In this document: piece by piece, positions 1 through 9,746 of the stretch
Numbering within the stretch: the first letter of the stretch is position 1
Layout: every line of letters starts with the position of its first letter
Source: a virus
Virus record (IMG/VR): IMGVR_UViG_3300036830_000184
Coordinates: 1-64,000 of that record
Length of the DNA: 64,000 bases
Direction: 5' to 3' (one strand)
Notes under the pieces: model-generated
The model's database searches: none
Seen by the model: the letters and a program-made list of their open reading frames with translations, nothing else
Told to the model about the DNA's origin: nothing
Position numbers and translations under genes: made by a program

Positions 1-1
1 G

Positions 2-220
2 GGTCAGGCGGAGGGGATCAACAAGGCGATCAGCGGTGGGATCGGGCCGCTGATCGGGCAGAACAACGGCGGCATCGGGGGTCCAAACAGTCCGATCGGG
101 CAGTTGGGCGGGTGGCTATCGGGTCTGTTCTCCGGCAGCGGCGGTTCGTCCTATACCCCGCTCGCGGCGGCGCAAAACCCTGATTATAGCGGCGCGTATC
201 CGGCCGGTGGGCTCACATGA
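2..220 (+). CDS. C-terminal fragment of a Gly-rich protein (partial)
   Basis: The window opens inside this frame; 72 residues are visible before the TGA. They are rich in Gly, Ser and Asn with no recognisable domain. The stop overlaps the next start codon as ATGA, so it is the upstream member of the ejection-protein operon. Its place ahead of a transglycosylase protein and a polyvalent protein suggests an internal virion protein, but that is inference from position only. Confidence 0.6.
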   Translation, partial: GQAEGINKAISGGIGPLIGQNNGGIGGPNSPIGQLGGWLSGLFSGSGGSSYTPLAAAQNPDYSGAYPAGGLT

Positions 221-2484
221 GTTATTCCGCTGCCCTGACGACGACACCGAACGATGTCAACTCGGGCGCATCGTCGCCGCTTGGGGCGTTGGCGCAGTGG
301 AACGAGGCGCAGAAGGGTGGTCTGCAAAATCAGCAACTCGGCCTCCAAAACCAGCAACTCGGTCTGATGCTCGGGCTGCGCGGACAGCTTGCGGGACTGG
401 TCGGTGTTGGTCCGAACGGACAGCCGTTGCCGCCTGGCCAAGCGCCGGGGGCGATGGGTGGTGGTGGTGCGCCGGGTGCCGATCCACTCGCATCGGCGGG
501 GATCACGCAGGTCAGCCCCTATGGCGTGACGACGCCGTTCGGTCCGCCGGCTCCGCGTGGCTTGGTCATCGGGGCGATTATGAGCAACGACCCGGCCAAG
601 TCGATGGCCGAGATATACAACATGGGTCGCCAGCGGGTGACGCAGATTATGACCGAGGCGGGGGACCCGAACGATCCGGACCCGGTCAAGGCGGCGCAGG
701 CCCGCGCGATGGTGAAAGCCGGAGCCGGGCAGCTTTACACCGAAGGATGGATCGAACCGCGCGCCTATCAGACGCTGATGTCCGATCCGAGCAAGGCCGG
801 TTCGTTCATCATGGGCACCGCGAGCCCGGATGCACATCTGTCGGCGGTGAAGGACGCCGGGCTGCATGGGATGACCTGGCAGGACGGCAAGATGGTCTAC
901 GACCCGAATGCCGCGGCCGGGCTTGCGACCACGGGCGCGCAGGTTGCCGGGGCCGAGGCGGGGGCGAGGCGGACCGTCGAAATCAACACCACGCTGACGA
1001 CCATTCCGCACCGCAACGCAGATGGGAGCTATTCCGAAGAACAGGTTCCCCTTTCCGATGCTCTTAGGCGGGCGAGGGGGGGCACGAGTGCCGCGACGGG
1101 TGGTGGTGGCCAGAACGCGGCAAGCGTCATCACCGGAGCCGATGGCCAACCATCAGCGGGTGTATCGCCGTATGCGAGTTGGACCCAACAGCGCGAGGGC
1201 GGCGCACCGGGCGTCACCAACGCGCGGTCGACCGCAACGGGGCCGCAGCAGTTCACCGAAGGAACGTGGCTCGAAACGTTCAAGGCTGCCGCGCCCAGCA
1301 TCGCAGAAGGCAAGTCCGATGCGCAGATCCTGGCGCTGCGCAACAACCCGCAATGGTCAGCGGCAATGACCGACTACCTTGGCGACAAGAACGCCGAGCA
1401 ACTGAAAAGCCTCGGCATCGAGCACACGATCGCGCCGAACGGTCAGCCCTACAACGCGGCGGTCGGCCTGGCCCACTTCTTCGGCGCGGCCGGCGCTGGC
1501 AAGATCCTGTCCGCTGATAGCGCGACGCCGATGACGACCCTATTCCCACCGGTGGACGGCAAAACCAATCCCGTCATCGAGGCGAACCCGAATGTCGCCG
1601 GAAAGACGGCGGGTGATGTGGTGCGGCCTTATGCCGACAAATTTGGTGTCCAACCCTACGTCTCGGGTGGTGCCGCACCGGCCGCGGCTGATGGTGGCGC
1701 GACCGGCTCGGGAGGGATCGTCGGGGCACCGAAGCCAACGGAGGGACAGAAGGCCGGGATTGAGATCGACAAGACGCAGGTTGAGAAGGATGCTGGAACC
1801 GTTGGCGACGCGCAGACGGCCGCCATGCGGGCGCAAGCCTCAACGCCGGTATTGCTGGATCTTCGCGCTAAGGCCGACAACATCGGCGCGGGTGCGTTCG
1901 GCGAGACGCGGGCCTCGCTGTTGAACATCTTGAAAACGTTCGGACCGGATTGGTCGCAGTCGCTGTTGAAGGCGACCGCCGGCCTCGACACCTCCAAGGT
2001 GGGCGACCAGCAGGAATTCATCAAACAGGCATTCGCCCAAGTCACGGCGGCGGAAAGCCAACTCGCCGGAGCCCGTGTCGGCGCGATGCTCACAAGCTAT
2101 TTCGCCAAGGCGATGCCCAACATTTCGATGCAGCCGGAAGCGATCAAGTCGATGGCGAACTTCTTGCTGACCGGAAACCAGATGATCCGCGACTACGCCC
2201 AAGACTCGGCGACCTATTACAATAGCTCGCGCGATCAGTGGCGCGGCAACCCCGTGAGCAGCCCCTATCAGCCGCTGACAAAGTTCGATCAAGGCTGGAC
2301 CGCGCCGGGCTCGATCCATGCACCGCAGGTCTATGAAGCGGCAGCGAACCTACTCAACGGCAAAGACTATGCCTCGATCATGCGAGGATTGACGCATGAA
2401 CAGAGCGTAGAGGTCTACAAGACGGCCCATCGTGCCGATCCGGGAGCCCGGTTTTCCACAAGTCAGATGATGCCGGCGCAGTAA
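217..2484 (+). CDS. Virion ejection protein with lytic transglycosylase domain
   Basis: 755 residues. The N-terminus carries a tandem heptad (LQNQQLG repeated) suggesting a helical segment. Around residues 305-460 is a lysozyme-like lytic transglycosylase domain: the putative catalytic Glu is E327 in QREGG, followed by the STATGPQQFTEGTW segment typical of phage soluble lytic transglycosylases. Such domains let ejected podoviral proteins cut peptidoglycan during DNA delivery. The C-terminal 250 residues are Ala-rich and helical without a recognised fold. It starts in an ATGA overlap with the previous gene and is followed one base later by the polyvalent protein gene, so the two are probably made and packaged together. 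Domain call is good; the virion location is inferred from family and position. Confidence 0.85.
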   Translation: MSYSAALTTTPNDVNSGASSPLGALAQWNEAQKGGLQNQQLGLQNQQLGLMLGLRGQLAGLVGVGPNGQPLPPGQAPGAMGGGGAPGADPLASAGITQVSPYGVTTPFGPPAPRGLVIGAIMSNDPAKSMAEIYNMGRQRVTQIMTEAGDPNDPDPVKAAQARAMVKAGAGQLYTEGWIEPRAYQTLMSDPSKAGSFIMGTASPDAHLSAVKDAGLHGMTWQDGKMVYDPNAAAGLATTGAQVAGAEAGARRTVEINTTLTTIPHRNADGSYSEEQVPLSDALRRARGGTSAATGGGGQNAASVITGADGQPSAGVSPYASWTQQREGGAPGVTNARSTATGPQQFTEGTWLETFKAAAPSIAEGKSDAQILALRNNPQWSAAMTDYLGDKNAEQLKSLGIEHTIAPNGQPYNAAVGLAHFFGAAGAGKILSADSATPMTTLFPPVDGKTNPVIEANPNVAGKTAGDVVRPYADKFGVQPYVSGGAAPAAADGGATGSGGIVGAPKPTEGQKAGIEIDKTQVEKDAGTVGDAQTAAMRAQASTPVLLDLRAKADNIGAGAFGETRASLLNILKTFGPDWSQSLLKATAGLDTSKVGDQQEFIKQAFAQVTAAESQLAGARVGAMLTSYFAKAMPNISMQPEAIKSMANFLLTGNQMIRDYAQDSATYYNSSRDQWRGNPVSSPYQPLTKFDQGWTAPGSIHAPQVYEAAANLLNGKDYASIMRGLTHEQSVEVYKTAHRADPGARFSTSQMMPAQ

Positions 2485-2485
2485 G

Positions 2486-5400
2486 ATGCCACCGCTCGAT
2501 AGCGCGTCCGCCGCGCCGCATGTAGACGCCGGTTTGGTTCAACTGCCGGACGGATCATGGGGCTTCCCGGAGACCGCGCAGCCGCCGCCGCATCAGACCG
2601 TTGATCTCGCCGGCAACCCAGTCAACCTGCCGGACAACCTGCCGGCGGTTAACCTGCCGCAGGTCGCGCCAGCCCAGACGCCCGCGCCGCAAGAGGCGGT
2701 GATCGACGTTGGCGGGGCGCGGCCGGTCTCCGCTGCGCACGCCGCCGTCGCTCCGCACGTGGCGGCTGGTTTGGTTCAAGCGCCAGACGGTTCGTGGGGC
2801 TTCCAGGATATACCGCAACAGCCGGCCGCGACGAACGCACCGAGCGAACCACCGTCGCCAACCCCGTCGCCGAGCACGCCGCCCGCGACGAGTGAACCAC
2901 CGGCGCCGCCGGGTGCGATCCCGAAGTCAGTCGAAAATCAGGAGTTGCGCGCGCAGCCTTGGTATCAGCACCTGACCGACACCATTGAGGGTATTCAGGG
3001 CTCGATCGGGCACGGCTTGTCCTTTGGCATGAATGAGATCGTCGCACCGATCCCGAACGCCATCGCCAGTTCGATCAAGAAAGGTATCCCCTTCAGCCAG
3101 GCGTATGACGAAGAGGTTGCCAAGCAGCGGCAGCAACGATTGAATTTCGAGGGCCAACACCCGGCCCTCGGAACGGCTCTTGAGGTCGCCGCCGGGATAC
3201 CTGGCGCGATGGCAATGGGACCGTTGTTCGACGCGGCGCCCGCTGCCGGTCAAGGCGCGGCCTATCTCGGCAACCTTGCGATCAAGAGCGCGCGGAACCT
3301 GGCGGCTGGTGCGGGCACAGGCGCGGCGACAAGTTTCACCAGCGCGGACGGCGATATTAGCCAGCGGCTAGAGGCGGCGAAGCAGGGTGCGGTGGTCGGC
3401 GCGGCGAGTGTGCCGGTGGGAGCGGTCGCGGGCGAAGCTCTCAAGACTGCCATCGCTCCTATCCACGCGGGCATTCAAAGCCTATCCCCAAGAGCGAATG
3501 CCGATCGGGCGGTTGGCAACATCCTGACCGAACAGAATACCGGCCTTCCGTTGGTGACCAACCCGTCGCCAATCCCTGGAATGCCGTTGAACGTCGCCCA
3601 GGCTGGCAATCCGGCGCTGGCGCCATTGGTCGATCGGCTCGGCAACAGTGCCGAGGGCATGGCCGCCCGCAAGGCGGAAGAGAGCGCGCAGAACCAAGCG
3701 ATGTTGGGCCATCTGCCTGGCAATTTTCGCGGCGGCGGTGCGCCCGAACCGCAAGCCGGCGCGGCCTCAGCGCGTGCGGCACAGAACATTCGCGAAGCCT
3801 CCGAGGTCATCGGCGGTCGTGAGCGCCAACTTTGGAACGTGCCTATTCTGACCCAGCCGAACATCACCACCGAGTCGATGAAGGCCGAGGTAAACGCGTG
3901 GGTGCGGCAACTTCGCGCTGGCCGACCGGGGCTCGGCGACGCTTACGATCGGTCAGAGTTGCCGGGGATCGTGAGCGATCTCAATGCCCGTCCGGACAGA
4001 GACGCGGCGAGTGAGTTGAACTCGCTTTCATCGCGGGCCAGGAAGATCGCACGTTCGCCGAATACGCCAGACCCGGTGCGGCTGGTGGCGGGCGAGTTGG
4101 CGACCGCGATCCAGGACGCGTTTTCGAACACGCGCGAAGTCGCCGGGCGGCCAGCTATTCCAGCCCACACCCGCATTCCGGTCTATCCCGAACCCGGCTG
4201 GTCGCACTATGACGCCAACGGCAATCTGCGGCCCTTGTTTAATCCCAACGATCCGACACGACCGGGGCGCTATCCGCCCGCGCTGGTGCGTGTGCCCGAG
4301 GTTCCGGCCGTGCCGCCGAACCCGGCATTGGTGAATGCGTTGCAGACGGCGCGGGATTTCACCCGGCGTGAGGCGACCGTCCTCGGACATGCCGACTTCG
4401 ACGCCATCCTGAAGCGCAACAACGCCGGCAACTACGTCAACGCCGAAGAGAATGGCTTAAATAAATTCTTCAACTTCAATCAGGGGAACATGCAGCCCGG
4501 TGAGATCCGGGATGTGCTCGGCTTCCTTGACGACATCGGGGCCGAGATGCGCCGGCTCGGCAATCAGAGTGTGGTCGGTGGTTTCAACGCCAACGATGTT
4601 GCCGCCGTCCGCAACCGCCTCGCCACGAACACGCGCGATTTTCTGATTGCGAAGATGTTGTCGGCGGTCCAGATGGATACGCTCGACCGCGCCGGTGATC
4701 AGATCATCGGCAACGCCAAGATCAGCGGATGGATACGCCGCAACGCCGGGATGTTGCGCGATACGGGCGTCTTCACCCAAGGCCAACTTGACGCGCTCGA
4801 CCGCGTTCGCCAGGCCGCCGAGATGATCCAGCAGGGTCAGAGTCAGGGTAAGGCGATCGGCAGCGACACATTCAGCCGCTTGTCGGGCACCCGGTTTATG
4901 GACGCGTTCCTGCCGCCAGGGGCCACCACCCGCGCCACTCTGGTGATCGGTTCATCGCTCGGCGGGATCACCGGCGCATTGACCGGGATACCGTTCGGCG
5001 CAGCGCTCGGCGGACTGGCGGCGGCGGGCACCGAGCGCAGCGGCGTTGGGTTGGTTCGGCTGTTGTATGGACCGTCGCAGAGGATCGCCAACGAGCGTTT
5101 GGCGCAGGTAATCCGCGATCCCATTCTGGCGCGCGAGCTAAGTCTGCGGGCGACGCCGCAGAACGCCAACCTGCTTTCGCCCTACACCCGACAGTTCCTC
5201 CGGTCGCTGCTTGCCACGGCACCGGTTGATCAAGGCGAGCGCATCCAGTCCGACGATAAGATCCGCGCCCAACAGCAGGCCCAACCCCAAGTGGCCGGTC
5301 CCGGTCAGGCCGGTCCGCCCCCTTTTCCGCCAGCGCCAGCACAGGCGCCGCCCCCTGACCATCGCACCGATGGCGGCAACCCTTGGGCTGGGGATGATCC

Positions 5401-6754
5401 GTTCGCCCGCGCGACACCGACCTTGGCCGATGCGTGGCAAAAGAACACACGGCTGTTGCAGGACTGGTCCGAAGCGGAAAAGCAGGACGGCATTCGCAAG
5501 GGTCTGATCGATCCGCAGACAGGGTGGCCGACCAAGCGCGCGATCATCGACGCGGTTCATCAGTATGGCAGTGCCCTACTCGGCTCAACCGAAGGGCCTG
5601 GCATCCGCGCCTTCCACGGCACGCCACACTCGTTCGACAAGTTCGACATTGGCAAGATCGGCTCCGGCGAGGGCGCGCAGGTCTACGGCCACGGGCTCTA
5701 CTTCGCCGAGCGCGAGGGGATTGCGAAGGACTACCGGGAGCGGTTGTCGAAGAGCAATCACAATCCGGATTACAGCGTCGCCTTGGACCGATACCACCAT
5801 GCGCTTGCCGAGGTGCATAAGCTGCACGATCAGATGGTCCAGGAAAGTCTTTCGCTTGGCGCCAAACTCGATCCTGGGTGGGGAGAGATCGGCGTTAAGC
5901 CGTTGCCGGAAGTCATCGCCAAACATCAAACGCGCTGGGACGAGCTAACAGCGACGGCGGATGGGGCAAAGGAGACGCTAGATCACACCTCGCCGTATAT
6001 CGATAACCCAGGTCATATGTATGAGGTGAAGATCAACGCTGACCCGGCACACATGCTGCACTGGGACAAGAAGCTGTCCGAGCAAACCCCGGAGGTGCAG
6101 CAGAAGCTACGCGATCTCGGGGTCAAAATGCCGTCCGATCTCTACAAGGTGCGACCAGTCGAAGGCGGTTGGGTGGTCGATAATGCCAAGCAGTCAGGAT
6201 CGACCTACATCAACGGGACTTGGCAGATCAGTTCGAAAGAGTCTGGCAAGCCGCGCGTTTTCCGCACCCAGGAAGCCGCTCAACAGGCGGCAGACGCGAC
6301 CGCAGAGATGGCGGGTCACAACCCCACCGGCGAGGCGCTTTATCAAAAACTGGGATACGGGGCCTTAAAGGAAGGCGGCATTCCAGGCGTCAGTTACCTC
6401 GACGCCGCGTCACGAGGGGGCTTCCAGAACGCCAGAAACCTCGCACGGAACACGGATGCGCTCGCGCAGGCGAACAAACAACTCGCCGAAGTCCAAGAGG
6501 AAATCACGCGGAACCGGGATAACCCCGGCCTCTTACCGCGCTTCTTTGAGCGTCGCGAGCAAGAGATCCTAGAATATAAAGACAGGATCAAGGCGCTGGA
6601 AAAGGAGCGTGACGATCTCCTGGAAGCCCAAAAGACGACCCACAACCACGTCGTGTTCGATGACGCGACGATCGAGATCATCCGCAAGTATGGCATCGCC
6701 GGGCTGATGGCGATGGGAACGGCAGCGGCGGCAACCCACCGTCAGGAGCAGTGA
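2486..6754 (+). CDS. Large polyvalent protein with ART-PolyVal ADP-ribosyltransferase domain
   Basis: 1422 residues, the largest protein here. The N-terminus has an imperfect repeat (AGLVQLPDGSWGF near residue 12 and AGLVQAPDGSWGF near residue 92), then Pro-rich linkers. A Gly/Ala-rich hydrophobic stretch at about 815-850 could insert in a membrane. Residues about 1040-1330 match the ART-PolyVal domain: RAFHGTPHSFDKFD with H1044, then GEGAQVYGHGLYFAE with Y1072. A coiled coil (about 1335-1400) and a short hydrophobic tail close the protein. Polyvalent proteins are injected with phage or plasmid DNA and act early in the new host; ADP-ribosylation of a host target is the family expectation. The start lies one base after the preceding stop. 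Confidence 0.85.
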   Translation: MPPLDSASAAPHVDAGLVQLPDGSWGFPETAQPPPHQTVDLAGNPVNLPDNLPAVNLPQVAPAQTPAPQEAVIDVGGARPVSAAHAAVAPHVAAGLVQAPDGSWGFQDIPQQPAATNAPSEPPSPTPSPSTPPATSEPPAPPGAIPKSVENQELRAQPWYQHLTDTIEGIQGSIGHGLSFGMNEIVAPIPNAIASSIKKGIPFSQAYDEEVAKQRQQRLNFEGQHPALGTALEVAAGIPGAMAMGPLFDAAPAAGQGAAYLGNLAIKSARNLAAGAGTGAATSFTSADGDISQRLEAAKQGAVVGAASVPVGAVAGEALKTAIAPIHAGIQSLSPRANADRAVGNILTEQNTGLPLVTNPSPIPGMPLNVAQAGNPALAPLVDRLGNSAEGMAARKAEESAQNQAMLGHLPGNFRGGGAPEPQAGAASARAAQNIREASEVIGGRERQLWNVPILTQPNITTESMKAEVNAWVRQLRAGRPGLGDAYDRSELPGIVSDLNARPDRDAASELNSLSSRARKIARSPNTPDPVRLVAGELATAIQDAFSNTREVAGRPAIPAHTRIPVYPEPGWSHYDANGNLRPLFNPNDPTRPGRYPPALVRVPEVPAVPPNPALVNALQTARDFTRREATVLGHADFDAILKRNNAGNYVNAEENGLNKFFNFNQGNMQPGEIRDVLGFLDDIGAEMRRLGNQSVVGGFNANDVAAVRNRLATNTRDFLIAKMLSAVQMDTLDRAGDQIIGNAKISGWIRRNAGMLRDTGVFTQGQLDALDRVRQAAEMIQQGQSQGKAIGSDTFSRLSGTRFMDAFLPPGATTRATLVIGSSLGGITGALTGIPFGAALGGLAAAGTERSGVGLVRLLYGPSQRIANERLAQVIRDPILARELSLRATPQNANLLSPYTRQFLRSLLATAPVDQGERIQSDDKIRAQQQAQPQVAGPGQAGPPPFPPAPAQAPPPDHRTDGGNPWAGDDPFARATPTLADAWQKNTRLLQDWSEAEKQDGIRKGLIDPQTGWPTKRAIIDAVHQYGSALLGSTEGPGIRAFHGTPHSFDKFDIGKIGSGEGAQVYGHGLYFAEREGIAKDYRERLSKSNHNPDYSVALDRYHHALAEVHKLHDQMVQESLSLGAKLDPGWGEIGVKPLPEVIAKHQTRWDELTATADGAKETLDHTSPYIDNPGHMYEVKINADPAHMLHWDKKLSEQTPEVQQKLRDLGVKMPSDLYKVRPVEGGWVVDNAKQSGSTYINGTWQISSKESGKPRVFRTQEAAQQAADATAEMAGHNPTGEALYQKLGYGALKEGGIPGVSYLDAASRGGFQNARNLARNTDALAQANKQLAEVQEEITRNRDNPGLLPRFFERREQEILEYKDRIKALEKERDDLLEAQKTTHNHVVFDDATIEIIRKYGIAGLMAMGTAAAATHRQEQ

Positions 6755-6756
6755 GC

Positions 6757-6954
6757 ATGAAGCGACGACCCGACGCTATCCCGCTCCCGCGAGCGCCCGT
6801 CTCGCCATTCGTGCAGAAGGCCGCCGCCGAGTGGGGTCCGCCCGACTTTGCCTATCACGCTCCGAATGACGAGAAAGCCTATACCCCGCACGAGCGTCCG
6901 CACGAGCGCGTGCTCGGTAAAGCCGCCCGCAATCTGATCGAGGAGCGGCGGTAA
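6757..6954 (+). CDS. Small basic protein of unknown function
   Basis: 65 residues, basic, beginning MKRRPDAIPL. The ATG has AGGAG eight bases upstream inside the end of the previous gene, which decides this start over an overlapping GTG six bases earlier. No domain is recognised. It is the last gene of the ejection operon; a 600-base non-coding array follows. Confidence 0.65.
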   Translation: MKRRPDAIPLPRAPVSPFVQKAAAEWGPPDFAYHAPNDEKAYTPHERPHERVLGKAARNLIEERR

Positions 6955-7558
6955 GCCGGCCCCGCCAGTCAGGACAAGCCGCCGCCGCCCTACCTCACCC
7001 GGCCTGCCGACCGGGCCTCGCCAGTCCATCCGCACGATCCCACACCTTGCAGAACCTGCCGGGCGTTGCCTCGCCAGTGTTCCTCGCCTCGATGGACCTG
7101 GCCTCGCCCGCCTTGCCTAACCGTGCCGCACCGCCCCTTGTGACGCCCAGCCTGCGGCGCGATGCCTTACCAAGGATAGCCGCGCCAGGAAAAACCTTGC
7201 CCGCGTTGCCGTGAAGAGCGGAGCCGCCCACCCGGACCTAACCCGCGTAGCCGTTCCAGACCTAACCTCGCCATGAAAAACCAAGCCTGCCGCGCCTCAA
7301 GCAACCTCGCCAGTGCCGCCTTGGGCTCCTTGCTTGGCCACTCGTGCGATGCCTGCCTCGCCGCGCCACGTGTTGCGTTGCCTGGACGGGCCTTAAACAC
7401 CGGGCCTCGCCTGCCTCACCACCCGGTGCCCAGACGCCCTCGCCACTCCTCGCCTGCCTCGCGAGGAAATCCACACGTTGCCGTCGTCGCCACGCCGCAC
7501 CTGCCTCGCAGCGCCCAACCCAGCGTGAGTCACCTGGACAACGTCGCCCTGCCTGCCA
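6955..7558 (-). repeat. Non-coding GGCAGGC-type array 1 (G-rich strand is minus)
   Basis: About 600 bases with no convincing gene. The plus strand is packed with short related words (CCTCGCC, CCTGCC, TTGCC, GCCTTGCC) at irregular spacing of roughly 8-25 bases. On the minus strand these read GGCGAGG, GGCAGG and GGCAA, the sense of the neighbouring minus-strand genes. An exact 12-mer GCCTCGCCTGCC at 7404 is the complement of GGCAGGCGAGGC, which occurs three times in the array near 10 kb. Open frames here exist only because GC-rich sequence has few stops. Confidence 0.6.
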
Positions 7559-8164
7559 CTACTCGCCCGCCCGAATGGGTGGGATATCAAGGCTCCGGCC
7601 CGGTGGGCGCTTCGGACCCTGCTTTCGGGGACCCGCACCGCCAGCGCCGCCACCGCTACGTGGACCCCGAGGCCGTTTGGGTGCTGCGCCCGGACCTGGC
7701 TGCGGTCCCGGTCCAACACCCGGACCCGGACCCGGTGGAACCGTGACCACACCGTCAACCGCCTGCCAGACAAACACCAGTTCCTCCAGGTGCTGGTATT
7801 TGAGCCGTATCCGCTCAAGATCGCGCAGGGCATCCATCAACGCGATCTTGCGCAGGTTCGGGATCTTCATCACGTCGGTGATCTGGCGGTAGCCGCCGCC
7901 ATCCACCCGATCAATCGAGAGGGAGATGACCTGCGGCGAGCCGTCCGCGTAAGTAATATGCAACGTAATCAACTGCCGTATTTGTTGCAGCCGCCACGAC
8001 TCTGCCGCCTGCCGGTTGTCCCATTCGAGGGCCGAATAGAGTGCGGATGCCTTATGCGCCCGTGCCCATTCGAGCGCTTCCCTTGGATACAAAATCTTGT
8101 CAGGCGACTGAGTTTGTAGCGCCAATAACTCTTCGCGGATCGTGTGTTGAAGCCTCGACGCCAC
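7559..8164 (-). CDS. Unknown protein with Pro/Gly-rich C-terminal tail
   Basis: 201 residues. Residues 1-140 look like an ordinary folded alpha/beta domain; the last 60 are a low-complexity PGPGPG-type tail rich in Pro, Gly and Arg that grades into the array downstream. Translation starts at GTG, supported by AGGGGA just upstream; no ATG fits. It sits between two stretches of array. The tail could be partly array sequence captured by the gene. Function unknown. Confidence 0.65.
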   Translation of the reverse strand: MASRLQHTIREELLALQTQSPDKILYPREALEWARAHKASALYSALEWDNRQAAESWRLQQIRQLITLHITYADGSPQVISLSIDRVDGGGYRQITDVMKIPNLRKIALMDALRDLERIRLKYQHLEELVFVWQAVDGVVTVPPGPGPGVGPGPQPGPGAAPKRPRGPRSGGGAGGAGPRKQGPKRPPGRSLDIPPIRAGE

Positions 8165-8495
8165 TTTGTTCCCCTTTGTTGCCTGCCACGCCCCACCGAA
8201 CCAGGTGATGCCCTGCCTACGTCACCCAACCTGCCATGCCATGCCGATCCGGGCCGGAAGCTGATTAGCCGCGCCAAAGAAAGCGCCACCTGCCCAGCCC
8301 CCCTTACGGAGCGTAGCCGTGATGAACCATGGTTCGCCCGCGCCGCCTCGATATGCCAGGACAGTCCTCGCCTACGTTGCCGTTGGGTGCCTGCCATGCC
8401 GCTCCAGGTTAGACGTTGCGACACCACGCCTGGCGTTGCCCGCCATGCCAGTATTTGCGGAGCGAGGAGACACCTCGCCACGCCTGCCAAAAGCC
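8165..8495 (-). repeat. Non-coding GGCAGGC-type array 2
   Basis: About 330 bases between two minus-strand genes, made of the same short words as the preceding array (CTGCCATGCC, GTTGCC, CCATGCC on plus). A 12-base palindrome GAACCATGGTTC begins near 8323. I see no gene or clear promoter. If the flanking genes are co-transcribed, the array lies inside their mRNA. Confidence 0.5.
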
Positions 8496-9434
8496 TCAGT
8501 ATTTGAGCACCTTGAACTCGCCCCAGCCGCAGCCGGCGCTCATCTTGCTATCGGGCCGGCCCTCGCCGACGCCAACCTGCTGGCCCGCTCGTGCCAATAA
8601 GTTAACGACATCGTTCGCCGAGAACTGGTCGCCGTCCCACTTCAGGATCAGTTGCGCTTGCCAGCCATCGGCGAACATCGGCCGGGCGCGCAGGTCAATG
8701 CCGCCGTTGGCGTTGCGGCCGGGGCGGATGTCGCAGCGCGGTTCGCCCTTGGTGATCCGGACCAGACCGGTGCCCTGTTCATCGAAGCCATCGGCCATGA
8801 CGAACAGCGACATTTTGGCGATTGTCATTTTGAAACCCACCGTGCGGCAAGCCGAAATCAGTGCGTTTCTGAAAGCAGACGCGGGAATGCCGTCCCAGCC
8901 TTCTATCGCTCGGTGTCTGGCGTTCTCATAGTTCTCGTCAAAGTCGCGGGCCTGGCGCGTCTTGCCCTTGCGGCTTTGGCTGCCGGCTTCCTGGGTTGCG
9001 CGGATGGTGTTCTGCACCTTCTGGCTGAACTTATGCAGCACCAAGGGGGTGGTTCCCTCGATCGTGACGCGGGCGAGCTCGAACTTCGGCGGTGAGATAG
9101 AGACGCGCGCTTGTGGCTTCGTTTTGTCGTCGGGATCGGTCAACCCAAGGTCGCGGAGATCGGACCGGATCTCGACCGGGGGCCGGCGCTGGCCGGGGAT
9201 CGGCGCTTTGACCCGCGCGATGATCTCTTGTTCATCCGGGGTAACCCGCCTCGCCGCCGGGCTACCGCGCCGCTTCGGCGGTAGATAGTCGGTATCGGGC
9301 TGCAAGGTCTCATCGACGGTGACGGCAACTACCTTCCGGGGCCGGCCGCGCTTCTTCGGCTGTTGGACCAATAGCGCGCCTTCGTCTGGGTGCTCGCCGC
9401 TTGAGTAAGAATTCCCACGTGATTTCACAGCCAT
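8496..9434 (-). CDS. Conserved phage protein with N-terminal AT-hook-like motif
   Basis: 312 residues from an ATG preceded by GGGGAG; a longer upstream frame exists but lacks a ribosome-binding site. Residues about 25-35 contain KKRGRPRKVV, an AT-hook-like minor-groove motif. The C-terminal 190 residues resemble a widespread uncharacterised phage family, with an IEGTTPLVLHKFS strand, a GIPASAFRNALISACR helix and a terminal GVGEGRP...GWGEFKV segment. That ending is loosely reminiscent of RAMP/Cas7-like folds, but I would not claim homology. Transcribed away from the small plus-strand gene at 9549 across a 114-base AT-richer gap. Confidence 0.7.
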   Translation of the reverse strand: MAVKSRGNSYSSGEHPDEGALLVQQPKKRGRPRKVVAVTVDETLQPDTDYLPPKRRGSPAARRVTPDEQEIIARVKAPIPGQRRPPVEIRSDLRDLGLTDPDDKTKPQARVSISPPKFELARVTIEGTTPLVLHKFSQKVQNTIRATQEAGSQSRKGKTRQARDFDENYENARHRAIEGWDGIPASAFRNALISACRTVGFKMTIAKMSLFVMADGFDEQGTGLVRITKGEPRCDIRPGRNANGGIDLRARPMFADGWQAQLILKWDGDQFSANDVVNLLARAGQQVGVGEGRPDSKMSAGCGWGEFKVLKY

Positions 9435-9548
9435 GGCCAGGTGCTCCCCTTGTTGCCATTTTTCGGTGCCAATCAAACCAATTTTGGTTGACGAAAAATA
9501 GCAAACCATGCTCACGTTTGGGCGGTCAAGCGAATATAGAAAATAGTC
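9435..9548. promoter_or_regulatory. Divergent regulatory region with inverted repeats
   Basis: AT-rich gap between divergent genes. It holds AACCAATTTTGGTT, a perfect dyad near 9476, overlapping TGGTTGACGAAAAA at 9483, after which AAACCA closes a second TGGT/ACCA dyad. A very similar element (TGGTTGACGAAAAA, then GACCATT) occurs at 26153 before another plus-strand gene. A shared operator or promoter element is the simplest reading; I cannot place a convincing -10 box. Confidence 0.4.
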
Positions 9549-9746
9549 ATGCAAATACGCAAAAGTGAGAATGTTGTTATTCGGCTGCACAAACACGAGT
9601 TGGATGTCGTTGTTTTGGCGGCGGCGAGTAAATTCCTATCGCCAACAGCGTGGGTGCGGCATCTGGTTTTGTCGGAGAGTTTCAAAGTGAAGGAGGAGCT
9701 AACGGAAAAGGCAAAACGGACTGACGGTGTCCCTTTGGCATCGTGA
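9549..9746 (+). CDS. Small ribbon-helix-helix-like DNA-binding protein
   Basis: 65 residues: a short beta-like VVIRLHKHE segment followed by two helices with the A...S...W.R pattern seen in ribbon-helix-helix proteins of the antitoxin/MobC type. Such proteins bind DNA as dimers and often repress their own promoter. Its divergent position over the dyads at 9470-9510 fits autoregulation. No toxin-like partner is adjacent. Family call is moderate. Confidence 0.6.
   Translation: MQIRKSENVVIRLHKHELDVVVLAAASKFLSPTAWVRHLVLSESFKVKEELTEKAKRTDGVPLAS

Noticed and set aside
184-1149. Long antisense open frame over the transglycosylase gene
   Set aside because: Arg/His/Pro-rich shadow of a real gene in GC-rich DNA, without ribosome-binding site or domain.
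7273-7892. Open frames in array 1 on both strands
   Set aside because: They arise from stop-poor GC-rich repeats; no start signals and no similarity between the products.
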